Assembly (NCBI RefSeq): GCF_019973615.1
Contig: NZ_AP024238.1
Coordinates: 1,364,001-1,428,000 of the forward strand
Reading direction: 5' to 3'
From: Rhodoferax lithotrophicus
GTDB lineage: Bacteria; Pseudomonadota; Gammaproteobacteria; Burkholderiales; Burkholderiaceae_C
DNA: 64,000 nucleotides
Within the stretch, counting starts at the first letter, position 1, and the number at the start of each line of letters is the position of its first letter. Shown one piece after another: positions 8,588-17,829 of this stretch. The position numbers and the translations under genes are program-made. Under the pieces are notes generated by a model that saw nothing but the letters and a program-made list of their open reading frames with translations, did not search any database and was not told where the DNA came from.

Positions 8588-9670
8588 TTAGAAGTTATGC
8601 ACCAACCCGAGGGACAGGCCTGTGGCTGAGTCGGGCAAGCTTGCTGCCACATAACCGGTTTGCCAGTGGGTTTGGTCCAGCTCCGCGTAAAGCTTGGTGC
8701 GCTTGGAAAGCTTGTATTCCAGAAAAGCCACGGTGCGGTTGTAGCCGTCATCCACCAAGGTGGTGGTACGGGTTCGATTGACGCGGTAATGCGCCAGGAT
8801 CAGGTCAACGCTGGAACTCAGTGGCAGGGTTCCGCCCAGGCCCAAGGTGGTGTTGCGTGTTTTGGCCGTGAGTGTGGTCTCCGCTTCGTGGCGGCCATAG
8901 GTCAGTGAAACCTTGGTTGAACCCAACTTGCCACTGATACCTGCCACGTAGGCTTTGAGCTGAAGGTTGCTTGCACTTTTGAATTCGGCATAACCCAGGG
9001 TTGCCGCAACATCAGCGGCTTGGTAGCTCATGCCCAAGCCTGAGGAAGACAGGGCTGATGAACTGGCGGCTTGTTCACCGAAGGCGTGCATGGCCCGCAC
9101 GGTGAAGTCGCTGAACTTGCCTGAATATTTGACAGAGTTGTCAAGCCGATAGGCACCGGTGCTGGCCCCGGATGGGCCGTACTCAATGCCCAGGCCGTGT
9201 GCGCTCAGGGCAGCGATGCCAACGTTGGGGTTGAACCCGGCAAACCGCACACCCAGCGGGTCTACTGGCCCCAGCGCGTCGGCCAATACCGTGGTCTGGC
9301 GACCCAGCGTGAGCGTTCCCCAGTTGGCTGTCAGGCCAACGTAGGCGGCTCGATCAAACAGCTTGGTGGCACTGGCTTGTGCGCCGGTGTCCAGGTTGAT
9401 GCCGGTTTCCAGATTGAAAATTGCGGACAGGCCACCACCCAGATCGTCATTGCCCCGCAAGCCGAAACGGCTGGTGTTGTTGACCCCGCTGCTGATGGCA
9501 CTGGCCGAGCCGACCGCCGCCGCATTGCTGGCGCTCAGGCCGTCGGTGTAGCGCACACTGGCATCGGTGATGCCATAAAGGGTCAAGGTGCTTTGGGCAC
9601 TGGCGGTACAGGCGCAGGCCAGCAGCGACAGTGTGGCGCACGCTTTGGGGAAAAGGGTTTGATGTTTCAT
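8588..9670 (-). CDS. Gram-negative general porin (betaproteobacterial type)
   Basis: A 360-residue outer-membrane beta-barrel. It has a cleavable signal peptide (about residues 1-26, ending TASAQ), then STLTLYGITDASVRYTDG, the usual first strand of betaproteobacterial trimeric porins. It ends in the outer-membrane C-terminal signature LGLVHNF with terminal Phe. RFGLRGNDDLGGGLSAIFNLE is the conserved segment before loop 3. It is the gene nearest the divergent LysR regulator, so it is probably the first gene of the organic-acid operon and serves for outer-membrane entry of the substrate. Confidence 0.92.
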   Translation of the reverse strand: MKHQTLFPKACATLSLLACACTASAQSTLTLYGITDASVRYTDGLSASNAAAVGSASAISSGVNNTSRFGLRGNDDLGGGLSAIFNLETGINLDTGAQASATKLFDRAAYVGLTANWGTLTLGRQTTVLADALGPVDPLGVRFAGFNPNVGIAALSAHGLGIEYGPSGASTGAYRLDNSVKYSGKFSDFTVRAMHAFGEQAASSSALSSSGLGMSYQAADVAATLGYAEFKSASNLQLKAYVAGISGKLGSTKVSLTYGRHEAETTLTAKTRNTTLGLGGTLPLSSSVDLILAHYRVNRTRTTTLVDDGYNRTVAFLEYKLSKRTKLYAELDQTHWQTGYVAASLPDSATGLSLGLVHNF

Positions 9671-9793
9671 GATGAAGCGTTGTCTCCAGGTTGGTTATTG
9701 CTCAAGCTTTGTGCCCTTTCTTTGAAGGATGGCATGGCATGGGGCGAATGATCGAACAAGCCAGACTGTTTGTGAATTGCATATTTAAGATGG

Positions 9794-9816
9794 ATTGATC
9801 CACAATACGCATCAAT
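9794..9816 (+). promoter_or_regulatory. LysR-type operator (T-N11-A dyad)
   Basis: ATTGAT and ATCAAT form a perfect dyad separated by exactly 11 bases, giving the T-N11-A pattern of LysR-type regulators. It lies 18 bp before the regulator's start codon in the 164-bp gap between the porin and the LysR gene. It probably serves autoregulation and activation of the divergent operon. Confidence 0.6.
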
Positions 9817-9834
9817 TAAAAAGAGGAAACTCCC

Positions 9835-10755
9835 ATGGCGATGAACTTTGATTTGAATGATTTGATGGCCTTCAAGGCCGTGGCTGAGCTGGGCAGTTTT
9901 CGCAAGGCGGCCGAGTCGGTGCACATCTCGCAGCCGGCCTTCAGCCGCCGCATTGACAAACTGGAGCAGGCCTTGGGGGTGCGCCTGCTGGAGCGCACCA
10001 CACGGCGGGTCAACCTGACCACCGTGGGGCGCGATTTTGAACGCCAGCTGCGGCAGATTCTGGATGCGCTTGACACCACGCTACTGGGGATTCGGGGCGT
10101 GGCGGCGACCCGCATGGGGGAGGTTACGGTGGCCTGTGTGCCCTCGGCGGTGAACTATTTTTTGTCACGGGTGATCACGCTTTACCACGAGCGATTTCCG
10201 AAAATTCGGGTCAAGATCATTGATGACAGTGCCAATGAGGTGTTGATCGCCGTGGCCCGGGGTGAGGCCGACTTTGGCCTGAATTTCATGGGGGCACAAG
10301 AGAACGATGTGGAGTTTGAACCCCTGCTGGAAGAGCAGTTTGTGGCCGCTTGCCGCCGCGACCACCCGCTGGCCAGCAAGAAGCAGGTGCGCTGGGCCGA
10401 ATTGGCCGAGTACGACTACATCACTGTCGGCAAGTCCTCGGGCAACCGGCTGCTGCTGGATCAGGCGCTGGCTGGTTTGCCGCTCCAGCCACACAGCCTG
10501 TACGAAACCCAGCACGGCACTACCACGATTGGCTTGGTGGAAGCCGGACTGGGTGTGGCGGTGGTGCCGGCCATGGCCATGCCGTCCAAAGACCACCCGT
10601 TGCTGGTCAGCGTTCCGCTGGTCGACCCGGTGGTGAAGCGCAAGATGGGGCTGATCCGGCGGCGTTCTTCGCTGCTGTCACCGGCAGCGCAACAGCTCTA
10701 CGATTTGTGTGCGGAAATGCAGGTCAAGAAAAGTCGGTCTGCAACATCACGCTGA
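9835..10755 (+). CDS. LysR-family transcriptional regulator
   Basis: A 306-residue LysR regulator. The N-terminal winged helix-turn-helix covers about residues 5-65, with LGSFRKAAESVHISQPAFSR as the recognition region. The remainder is a substrate-binding domain with the usual inner segment EVTVACVPSAVNYFL and the effector-domain end GLVEAGLGVAVVPAMAMP. The start ATG has GAGGAA upstream. It is transcribed away from the porin/TRAP/catabolic operon with a perfect LysR dyad in the shared gap. It is the likely activator of that operon, with the substrate or an intermediate as inducer. Confidence 0.93.
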   Translation: MAMNFDLNDLMAFKAVAELGSFRKAAESVHISQPAFSRRIDKLEQALGVRLLERTTRRVNLTTVGRDFERQLRQILDALDTTLLGIRGVAATRMGEVTVACVPSAVNYFLSRVITLYHERFPKIRVKIIDDSANEVLIAVARGEADFGLNFMGAQENDVEFEPLLEEQFVAACRRDHPLASKKQVRWAELAEYDYITVGKSSGNRLLLDQALAGLPLQPHSLYETQHGTTTIGLVEAGLGVAVVPAMAMPSKDHPLLVSVPLVDPVVKRKMGLIRRRSSLLSPAAQQLYDLCAEMQVKKSRSATSR

Positions 10756-10820
10756 TCGCGTGCATGTGACAAAAAATCCGATTGACGACAAAGACCTACC
10801 CATGCCCCAAATGGGTCTTC

Positions 10821-10852
10821 GGCTTTACCGTGCGTAAAGCCCGCTGATTTTT
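10821..10852 (+). terminator. rho-independent terminator after the LysR gene
   Basis: GGCTTTAC and GTAAAGCC pair as a perfect 8-bp stem with a 5-base loop. Six bases later comes a run of five T. The position, 65 bp after the LysR stop and just before the convergent esterase gene, fits a terminator. Confidence 0.65.
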
Positions 10853-10860
10853 CAACGCAC

Positions 10861-11445
10861 TCAGGCCAGCTGGAGGAAGTCCAGCGCCTGATCCAGATGC
10901 TGGTCAAAGTCACTCAGCGCGTGGTCACCACCGGGCAGCAGTTTGACGGTGGCCCCAGGGTAATGGGCCAGCATCTCGCGCCAGTCCAGCACCTCGTCGC
11001 CCTTGGCGATCACCGCAAAGTAGCGCCCGGGCAGGCTGATGCGGGCAATTTCCTGGGCTTTGAGTTCGTCCACATGCGACTGGTCAAAGGTGAAGTGTTG
11101 CTGCGGGTCGTGCCATAAGGTGTGTTCACCAATCTGTGCAGCCAGGTCGCGGGCCGGGTGGACGGCGGGGTTGAGCAGCACCGCTTTGCAGCCCAGACGC
11201 TCGGCCAGCCAGGTGGCATAAAAGCCGCCCAGCGACGAGCCCATCACCGCCATGGACTCGTGCGGCCAATCGGCAACGGCCTGCAACACCTCGTTCATCG
11301 CCTGCCGGGGTGATGGCGGAAGTGCCGGGCACAGCCAGGTCACACCAGGGTGGCGGCTGGCCACGGCGGCGGCCGTCTTTTGTGCTTTGGCAGAGGACGG
11401 CGAAGAGCGAAAGCCGTGCAGGTAGAGCAGATGGGTGGTGCGCAT
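10861..11445 (-). CDS. yqiA: YqiA/UPF0227-type alpha/beta-hydrolase
   Basis: A 194-residue small esterase of the YqiA family. The nucleophile elbow GSSLGG has its Ser near position 71. The N-terminal HGFRSSPSSAKA is a family hallmark. The acid and base are probably the Asp in GDEVLD and the His in GGDHALSDF near the C-terminus. The ATG at 11445 is chosen because the sequence before it does not match the family. It lies 13 bp downstream of the sulfurtransferase gene, so the two are probably cotranscribed. It acts in the cytoplasm; the natural substrate is unknown, and palmitoyl-CoA or short esters have been reported for the family. Confidence 0.85.
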   Translation of the reverse strand: MRTTHLLYLHGFRSSPSSAKAQKTAAAVASRHPGVTWLCPALPPSPRQAMNEVLQAVADWPHESMAVMGSSLGGFYATWLAERLGCKAVLLNPAVHPARDLAAQIGEHTLWHDPQQHFTFDQSHVDELKAQEIARISLPGRYFAVIAKGDEVLDWREMLAHYPGATVKLLPGGDHALSDFDQHLDQALDFLQLA

Positions 11446-11458
11446 GACAGGGTTGCCT

Positions 11459-12322
11459 TCAGCCTTGCGCCACCGGGCGGCTCGGGTCACTGCACCAGGC
11501 GCTCCAGCTCCCGGCATACAGCGCGGTGCGTCCCAGGCCAGCCACTTCCATAGCGATCAGGTTGGGTACGGCGCTGACCCCGCTGCCGCAGTGGTGTACC
11601 ACCGTGGCCGGGTCGCGGCCTGCCAGCAGGGCATCAAACTCGGCGCGCAACTGGGCTGCTGGTTTGAAAAAACCGTTCGCATCCAGATTGAGTGCAAACG
11701 GGCGATTCAGCGCACCGGGAATGTGACCGGCCACCGGGTCGAGCGGCTCGACTTCACCTTTGAAGCGCGGTGTGGCGCGGGCATCAAGAATGGTTTGGCT
11801 GGGGTGGCCCAATTCTTTCACTATGGTTTCTGTAGCTGTTAGCGCACATTGAGCGGGGGCTAGAGGGTAATTTTGCTCATGAACAGGGTGGTTTTCCGCT
11901 GCGCCACTTTCAACTGGGCCACCTGCCGCTTGCCAGGCTTGCCAGCCACCATCAAGCACTGCCACGGCTTCATGCCCGGCCCACTTCAGCATCCACCACA
12001 GGCGACCGCTGTAGTTCACGCCCTGGCGGTCATAGACCACGGCCTGGGTGTCAGGGGTCAAACCCACGCTGCCCAGCCAGGCGGCAAAGGCTTCGCGTGA
12101 GGGCAGCGGGTGGCGGCCACCGCTGGCGGCATCGGGCGCGCCGTGCACGCTCAGGTGGCGATCCAGGTCGGCACGCACCGCACCGGGGATATGGGCTTGG
12201 GCGTATTGGGCATCTCCGGCGGCGGGGTTCATCAGCTCAAAACTGCAGTCAAACACCATGCAGGGTTGGCCGCTGGTTTGCAGGGTCTGGAGTTGGTCAA
12301 CAGAAATCAGGGTGGTGTACAT
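11459..12322 (-). CDS. sulfurtransferase with two rhodanese domains (3-mercaptopyruvate/thiosulfate type)
   Basis: A 287-residue protein with two rhodanese domains. The active-site loop CGSGVSA in the second domain resembles the CGSGVTA of 3-mercaptopyruvate sulfurtransferases. The linker and second-domain start (ILDARATPRFKGEVEPLDPVAGHIPGA) are typical. The ATG at 12322 has AAGGA five bases upstream; an earlier ATG at 12460 is not supported. The interdomain stretch around residues 150-166 (NYPLAPAQCALTATETIVKE) is encoded by DNA that looks like a degenerate copy of the window's dispersed repeat. This suggests the linker was lengthened by a repeat insertion. Confidence 0.9.
   Translation of the reverse strand: MYTTLISVDQLQTLQTSGQPCMVFDCSFELMNPAAGDAQYAQAHIPGAVRADLDRHLSVHGAPDAASGGRHPLPSREAFAAWLGSVGLTPDTQAVVYDRQGVNYSGRLWWMLKWAGHEAVAVLDGGWQAWQAAGGPVESGAAENHPVHEQNYPLAPAQCALTATETIVKELGHPSQTILDARATPRFKGEVEPLDPVAGHIPGALNRPFALNLDANGFFKPAAQLRAEFDALLAGRDPATVVHHCGSGVSAVPNLIAMEVAGLGRTALYAGSWSAWCSDPSRPVAQG
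11832..11868 (-). repeat. dispersed repeat, degenerate in-gene copy 2
   Basis: On the minus strand the DNA reads CCCTCTAGC, then CCGCTCAATGTGCGC, then AACAGCTACAG. It keeps the CTCTAGC and GCGC-AA-CAGCTA parts of the repeat. The segment is in frame inside the sulfurtransferase gene, between its two rhodanese domains. Confidence 0.5.
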
Positions 12323-12386
12323 GGGTTTCCTTGTGTCATGGCAATGTGAAGGCCATTTTAGGAACGGAGGGACGGACTGACACGGT

Positions 12387-13274
12387 TCAGTGTTCTTCCG
12401 CTGGGGTGTCAGGCAGCACACGGGTGCGCAAAATGGTGGCGGCCACGCCGCTGGCCACAATCAAGCCCATGCCAGCCCAGCCGATCAGCGGAATTTGATC
12501 ATCAAACAGCAACAAGCTGTAAAGGGCCGAAAACACAATGCCGGCGTATTGCAAATTGGCCACCAGCAGGGTGGCTCCGCGGCTGTAGGCGCGGGTCATG
12601 CTCCATTGCCCCAGTGTGGCCAGAATGCCAATTGGAATCAGCCAGGCTGCCGCTTGCCAGCTCACACTGTGCCAAGGGGTAAAGCCGTTCCAGCTCACCG
12701 CCAGCAAACCCGCCAGCGTGGTGCCCAGAGAAAAATAAAACACGGTGCGGCCTTCGGGCTCACCGGCCTTGCCCAGGGCGGTGACTTGCAAATACGCCAT
12801 GGCCGCGCCCATACCCGAGAGCAGGCCCAGCAGCCCGGCAAACAGCTGGTTTTGATCGAGGGTGGGGCGCAGCATCATCACCACACCGGCAAAACCAGCC
12901 AGCACGGTGGCCATCAGCGGGCCTTGGCGGCTGCTTTGGCCATACAGCATGGCTCCGCCCACCACAAAAGCGGCCACCCACACACCACTCATGTAATTCA
13001 GCGTCATGGCCGTAGCCAGGGGCAGGTGGGCAATGGCGTAGAACCAGGTGGCCAGTGAGAACACACCAATCGCCGTGCGCCAGGCGTGCATCCAGGGCAC
13101 CGGGGTGATCAGCGCCGTGCCCCGTGCACGCAGCACCAGCGCCATAAAAATCACACTGACCAGGCCACGGTAAAACACCAGTTCGGCCAGACCAAAGCTG
13201 CTGGAGGCGATCTTGATGCCCACCGCCATGCTGGCAAAAAAGAAGGCCGCCAGAACCATCCAGAGTGCTTGCAT
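12387..13274 (-). CDS. DMT-superfamily transporter (EamA domains)
   Basis: A 295-residue inner-membrane protein with about ten hydrophobic helices arranged as two EamA repeats. The first repeat begins MQALWMVLAAFFFASMAVGIK, the second near GLLGLLSGMGAAMAYLQ. The loop FYRGLVSVIFMALVLRARG is typical of EamA exporters. Family members export amino acids, metabolites or nucleosides; no substrate can be assigned. It is a single gene between the sulfurtransferase and the Rieske oxygenase, on the same strand as both. Confidence 0.88.
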   Translation of the reverse strand: MQALWMVLAAFFFASMAVGIKIASSSFGLAELVFYRGLVSVIFMALVLRARGTALITPVPWMHAWRTAIGVFSLATWFYAIAHLPLATAMTLNYMSGVWVAAFVVGGAMLYGQSSRQGPLMATVLAGFAGVVMMLRPTLDQNQLFAGLLGLLSGMGAAMAYLQVTALGKAGEPEGRTVFYFSLGTTLAGLLAVSWNGFTPWHSVSWQAAAWLIPIGILATLGQWSMTRAYSRGATLLVANLQYAGIVFSALYSLLLFDDQIPLIGWAGMGLIVASGVAATILRTRVLPDTPAEEH

Positions 13275-13297
13275 GGAAATTTATAAGAGAAATTGAC

Positions 13298-13332
13298 CTC
13301 TAGCGCTTGTATGATAAGCGCAAGAAGCTATT
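13298..13332 (+). repeat. dispersed RBS-associated repeat, copy 3
   Basis: CTCTAGCGCTTGTATGATAA is followed by GCGCAAGAAGCTATTA and then AATAAAGGAGCAATC. This is a good full-length copy, including the AGGAG tail seen at other copies. Here it points against the flanking genes, between the DMT transporter start and the end of the oxygenase gene, so its Shine-Dalgarno is unused. Confidence 0.8.
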
Positions 13333-13347
13333 AATAAAGGAGCAATC

Positions 13348-14487
13348 TCAGAGCCCTTGTGGCCCCATCTGCTTGCGGTACCACTCGTGAAAGTGTTGCA
13401 TGCCATCTTCCATCGGGCTTTGGTACGGGCCGACTTCGTTGTCGCCGCGTTGCAGCAGGGCCTTGCGGCCGGCATCCATACGTTCGCCAATCTCGTCGTC
13501 CTCGATGCAGGTTTCCATGTAGGCCGCTTGCTGGGCTTCGATGAATTCACGCTCAAAGGCCGCAATTTCTTCGGGGTAGAAAAACTCCACCTGGTTGAGG
13601 GTCTTGTGGGGCCCCATCGGGTGCAGGGTCGAGACGGTCAACACATGCGGATACCACTCGACCATGATGTGCGGGTAGTAGGTGAGCCAAATGGCCCCAC
13701 GTTCGGGCTGCTGGCCGCCACGGTAGGCCATCAGGGCATCGTGCCAGCGTTGGTAGACCGGTGAGCCCGGCTTGCCAAAGGCCTTGGAAACCCCCACGGT
13801 CTGCACCGAGAACTGTTCGCCAAACTGCCAGCGCAGGTCGTCACAGGTGACAAAGCTGCCCAAACCCGGGTGAAACGGGCCGACGTGGTAGTCCTCCAGA
13901 TACACCTCAATGAAGGTCTTCCAGTTGTAGTTGCATTCATGCAACTCCACCCGGTCGAGCACATAGCCGGAAAAATCCAGCGTGCTGCCTTCTTGCATGC
14001 CGGCCAGATCGGCAGCCATGTCGCGGCCATTGTCTTCAAACAGCAGGCCGTTCCATTCGCGTAAGGCGGTGTTGCCCAGGTTCAGACAGGGGTCGGTGGC
14101 GAAATGGGGTGCGCCAATCAGCTGGCCCGCAGGCGTGCTGCTCGTGGGGCTGCCCGCGCTGTAAGTCCAGCGGTGCAGTGGGCACACCACATTGCCACCG
14201 CTGGCGGCCAGATTGCCGTGGCCTTTGAGCATGATGGCCTGGCGATGGCGGCAGACGTTGGAGATCAGCTCAATGCCGGTGGGCGTGCGCACCAGGGCAC
14301 GGCCTTCGCCTTCCTGGGCCAGGGTGGCGTAGTCGCCTACGTGGGGCACACTTAGGGCGTGACCCACGTAACGTGGTCCCCGCTGGAAAAGGGTTTGTAA
14401 TTCGCGCTGGTACAGCGCTTCATCAAAATAAGAACTAACTGGTAGTTGGCCGTTGGCCTGCTGCAGTTGAAGACTTAAATCAGACAT
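13348..14487 (-). CDS. Rieske-type aromatic ring-hydroxylating oxygenase, alpha subunit
   Basis: A 379-residue Rieske non-haem iron oxygenase. The [2Fe-2S] ligands are Cys79-x-His81 and Cys102-x2-His105 (NVCRHR and VCPLHRW). The catalytic domain shows NWKTFIEVYLEDYHVGPFHPGL, whose Asp and two His form the mononuclear iron site. The length and the FHPGL motif resemble the single-component alpha subunits related to choline or carnitine monooxygenases rather than classical two-subunit dioxygenases. No reductase or ferredoxin gene is adjacent, so the electron partner must be elsewhere. The substrate is unknown. Confidence 0.87.
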   Translation of the reverse strand: MSDLSLQLQQANGQLPVSSYFDEALYQRELQTLFQRGPRYVGHALSVPHVGDYATLAQEGEGRALVRTPTGIELISNVCRHRQAIMLKGHGNLAASGGNVVCPLHRWTYSAGSPTSSTPAGQLIGAPHFATDPCLNLGNTALREWNGLLFEDNGRDMAADLAGMQEGSTLDFSGYVLDRVELHECNYNWKTFIEVYLEDYHVGPFHPGLGSFVTCDDLRWQFGEQFSVQTVGVSKAFGKPGSPVYQRWHDALMAYRGGQQPERGAIWLTYYPHIMVEWYPHVLTVSTLHPMGPHKTLNQVEFFYPEEIAAFEREFIEAQQAAYMETCIEDDEIGERMDAGRKALLQRGDNEVGPYQSPMEDGMQHFHEWYRKQMGPQGL

Positions 14488-14768
14488 GGGTGACCTGACC
14501 TAAAGACTCCCCACAGGGAGAGGCACCGAAGTGCTGAACAAAGAATCCAGCCGGGGCTGGCGCAAGGAGGTGGGGATTGTACTCAGTGATCTGTGCGGCT
14601 GGGGGCAGATATTGCCAGATGACCAGCGCTACAGTCCGGTTTGCCTTATGGACGATGAAATCGCTGATGTCCCATTTATGGCGAGTGCTGGCGGGCTGCC
14701 GTTCTGGGCGTTGCGAGTGCGGCTTGATTCAGGGCTTTTATGCATGCATGATCCGTGGTGCGCAGCGT

Positions 14769-15923
14769 TCATCGCCGTTCAGAGCCTAATATCGTTGTCA
14801 ATTCCTCGAGAAACAACTTTTTTTCCAGCGGTTCAGTTGGGGTAAGGACTTCTAGCCAATGTCTTCCACTGGGCGTTGTTTGATCTTGATCCAATCCATA
14901 TCGAAGAAGTACTTCAAAGACACGCGCTCGGCTAGCTTTCGAGTTTCGGCCCTCTCTTCGATTTGCAAGTGCAAGGACAGCGCGCCAATCAGCGGTGGCA
15001 CCTCGTCCTAGAAGTGCTTCTATGACTGCAGTGCCAGAATAGCTGTGTTGAATGGTCGACAACAATGCAGTTGTCAGTTCGCCATTTGCGTTGAAATCAC
15101 TGTGGAGAATCAAGAGGAGCTTCAAACACTCTTGCGCGTCTTCATCTGCACCCTGATAGTTCGTAGCAAACTCTTTGATGGCCGAAGTGCCGTGGAGCTT
15201 ATTTTGAAGCCCGTGTTGGATCAACAGCTTTAGAACGGCATTGGCCCTCCCAGGTGATCTGGCGGCAGCAATTAGCGCGGATGCATGATTGCTGCCTTCA
15301 TCAACCTCAAGATTCGGATCAGCACCTGAATTCAATAGAAGTTCGACCATTTTCGGATTGCCGCTTCGAGTAGCTTGAATGAGCGCAGTTGTTCGTTGGC
15401 TGTCTTCACCAACCTTAAGATTCGGATCAGCGCCTGAATTCAATAGAAGTTCGACCATTTTCGGATTGCCGCTTCGAGTAGCTTCAATGAGTGCCGTTGA
15501 ATTCCTTGTTGTTTCGTTGATTTTTGCATCAGTTGCCAAGGCTGCACTTGCCATCTGAGTGTCCCCATCCTGAGCTGCGCGCATTAAAAAGGTCGTTTCA
15601 GTGGCGTTGATCCGAACATGTGTATTGACGTTTGCTCCAGATTTAATGAGTATTCTGAACAGTTCCACATCGTGAGACGTTTTCGCGCAGGAAGTCGATC
15701 GACCTGAGAGGGTTAGCATCAACGCATTAGCAAGTGTTGTCTGCCGGTCTTCCTTTGACATTGGCTGGGCAAGTAGCGTCAAGACATCGTCATACTGCCT
15801 ATCGGCAACGGCGTTAAGCAGATCCGAGCCAAAGTTATGGTTACAAGCTGGCACTGCCGCAGCAACTGAAGGAAACAGTGTCAACCAAGCGAATAGGAAT
15901 AGGAAAGCACAAGTTTTTTTCAT
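14769..15923 (-). CDS. secreted ankyrin-repeat protein
   Basis: A 384-residue protein with a signal peptide (about residues 1-23: a Lys pair, then a long hydrophobic stretch ending VAAAVPA), so it is probably periplasmic. Ankyrin repeats occupy about residues 85-260. Two neighbouring units are almost identical (TRSGNPKMVELLLNSGADPN occurs twice, 36 residues apart). The family mediates protein-protein contacts; no partner is evident. Base composition is visibly more A+T-rich than the flanking genes, and the gene stands alone between the oxygenase and trxB, which suggests acquisition. The C-terminal 120 residues lack clear repeats. Confidence 0.82.
   Translation of the reverse strand: MKKTCAFLFLFAWLTLFPSVAAAVPACNHNFGSDLLNAVADRQYDDVLTLLAQPMSKEDRQTTLANALMLTLSGRSTSCAKTSHDVELFRILIKSGANVNTHVRINATETTFLMRAAQDGDTQMASAALATDAKINETTRNSTALIEATRSGNPKMVELLLNSGADPNLKVGEDSQRTTALIQATRSGNPKMVELLLNSGADPNLEVDEGSNHASALIAAARSPGRANAVLKLLIQHGLQNKLHGTSAIKEFATNYQGADEDAQECLKLLLILHSDFNANGELTTALLSTIQHSYSGTAVIEALLGRGATADWRAVLALANRREGRNSKASRARVFEVLLRYGLDQDQTTPSGRHWLEVLTPTEPLEKKLFLEELTTILGSERR
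15309..15491. repeat. tandem duplication inside the ankyrin gene
   Basis: Positions 15309-15383 and 15417-15491 match over 75 bp with two differences. The period is 108 bp, or 36 codons, instead of the usual 33-residue ankyrin spacing. The near-identity at DNA level points to a recent duplication. Confidence 0.85.
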
Positions 15924-15951
15924 ATCGGATAACTCCCCATAACCCAGTCAC

Positions 15952-16042
15952 GTCGGGTTAGCGCAGCGTAACCCGACATCTTCATGCCCTGCCGCATCTT
16001 TTTCTGCCACTTCATCAGGCTCCCGTCGGGTTACGCGCTAAC
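15952..16042. repeat. GTCGGGTTA palindromic repeat, one and a half copies
   Basis: GTCGGGTTA (15952-15960) and TAACCCGAC (15969-15977) form a perfect 9-bp hairpin with an 8-base loop. A second copy of the left arm starts at 16025 and is followed by CGCGCTAAC, a truncated right arm. The pair fills most of the gap between the ankyrin gene and trxB. It resembles dispersed palindromes rather than a terminator, since no T run follows. Confidence 0.7.
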
Positions 16043-16066
16043 AGTATCTACGGGGAGCTTGCGGGT

Positions 16067-17029
<963 letters not shown>

Positions 17030-17141
17030 TTAAGTCTGTCTAAGTTGAATGCAGCAGCCGTGTACAGTAGTGGGTGAAACCAAGTGGCTATTGGTGCACG
17101 CTGGTTGGGTTTGAATGGGGAAGTTATAGGGGGATTATCGG

Positions 17142-17816
17142 ATGGCAGTGCTTACCAATCTTGATCTGCTGCGCAGAGTCAGTATTTTTTCTGAGCTTAC
17201 TGACCATCAGATGGGACAGCTGGCCGATGCTGTGACCAAGCGACGTGTCAAGCGTGGTGAGCTGATTGTGGAGCAGGGTAAAAAAAGCAACGCCTTGTTC
17301 ATCATCCTGTCCGGCAAGGCGCGTGTGGTCATGACCGACCGGCGTGGCAAGGAGGTTATTCTGGATGTGATTGGTTCGGGCGACTATGTGGGTGAGATCA
17401 GTCTGATTGATGGCAATAGCCATTCCGCCAACGTGCAGGCCGATACCCAATGTGACTTGCTGGTGCTGGGGCGTGAGGAATTTAACCGCTGTCTGATGAG
17501 TAACCACGCCATGGCGCACTCGGTGATCCAGGGCCTGGTGCACCGTTTACGTAATGCCGATGCCAAGATCAGCTCGCTGGCCTTGATGGATGTGTACGGT
17601 CGGGTGGCACAGTCGCTCATGGCCTCGGCCGAAGTGGTGGGTGAGCACGAATTGCTGATCCGGCAAAAAATCACCCGCCAAGACATTGCCAAAAAGGTGG
17701 GGGCCTCACGTGAAATGGTCAGCCGGGTGATGCGTGATTTTGAAGACCAAGGATTTATCTGCACCAACCAAGATGGTTCCATCTCTCTGACTGAACGCCG
17801 TGCCGTCGCGCGCTGA
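17142..17816 (+). CDS. Crp/Fnr-family transcriptional regulator
   Basis: A 224-residue regulator with an N-terminal cyclic-nucleotide-binding-like jelly roll (about residues 15-130, with [22 protein letters not shown]) and a C-terminal Crp-type winged helix ([20 protein letters not shown]). No N-terminal cysteine cluster is seen, so it is not an oxygen-sensing [15 protein letters not shown] sits where Crp carries the cAMP-binding Arg/Ser set, but the phosphate-cassette Arg is not clearly matched, so the ligand is uncertain. The end overlaps the possible upstream starts of ftsK. Confidence 0.92.
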   Translation: MAVLTNLDLLRRVSIFSELTDHQMGQLADAVTKRRVKRGELIVEQGKKSNALFIILSGKARVVMTDRRGKEVILDVIGSGDYVGEISLIDGNSHSANVQADTQCDLLVLGREEFNRCLMSNHAMAHSVIQGLVHRLRNADAKISSLALMDVYGRVAQSLMASAEVVGEHELLIRQKITRQDIAKKVGASREMVSRVMRDFEDQGFICTNQDGSISLTERRAVAR

Positions 17817-17829
17817 CACGGCCTTACCC

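Noticed and set aside
14531..14845. A 104-codon plus-strand frame between the Rieske oxygenase and the ankyrin gene
   Set aside because: No Shine-Dalgarno, no recognisable motif, and it overlaps the end of the ankyrin gene. The 281-bp gap is better seen as the oxygenase upstream region.
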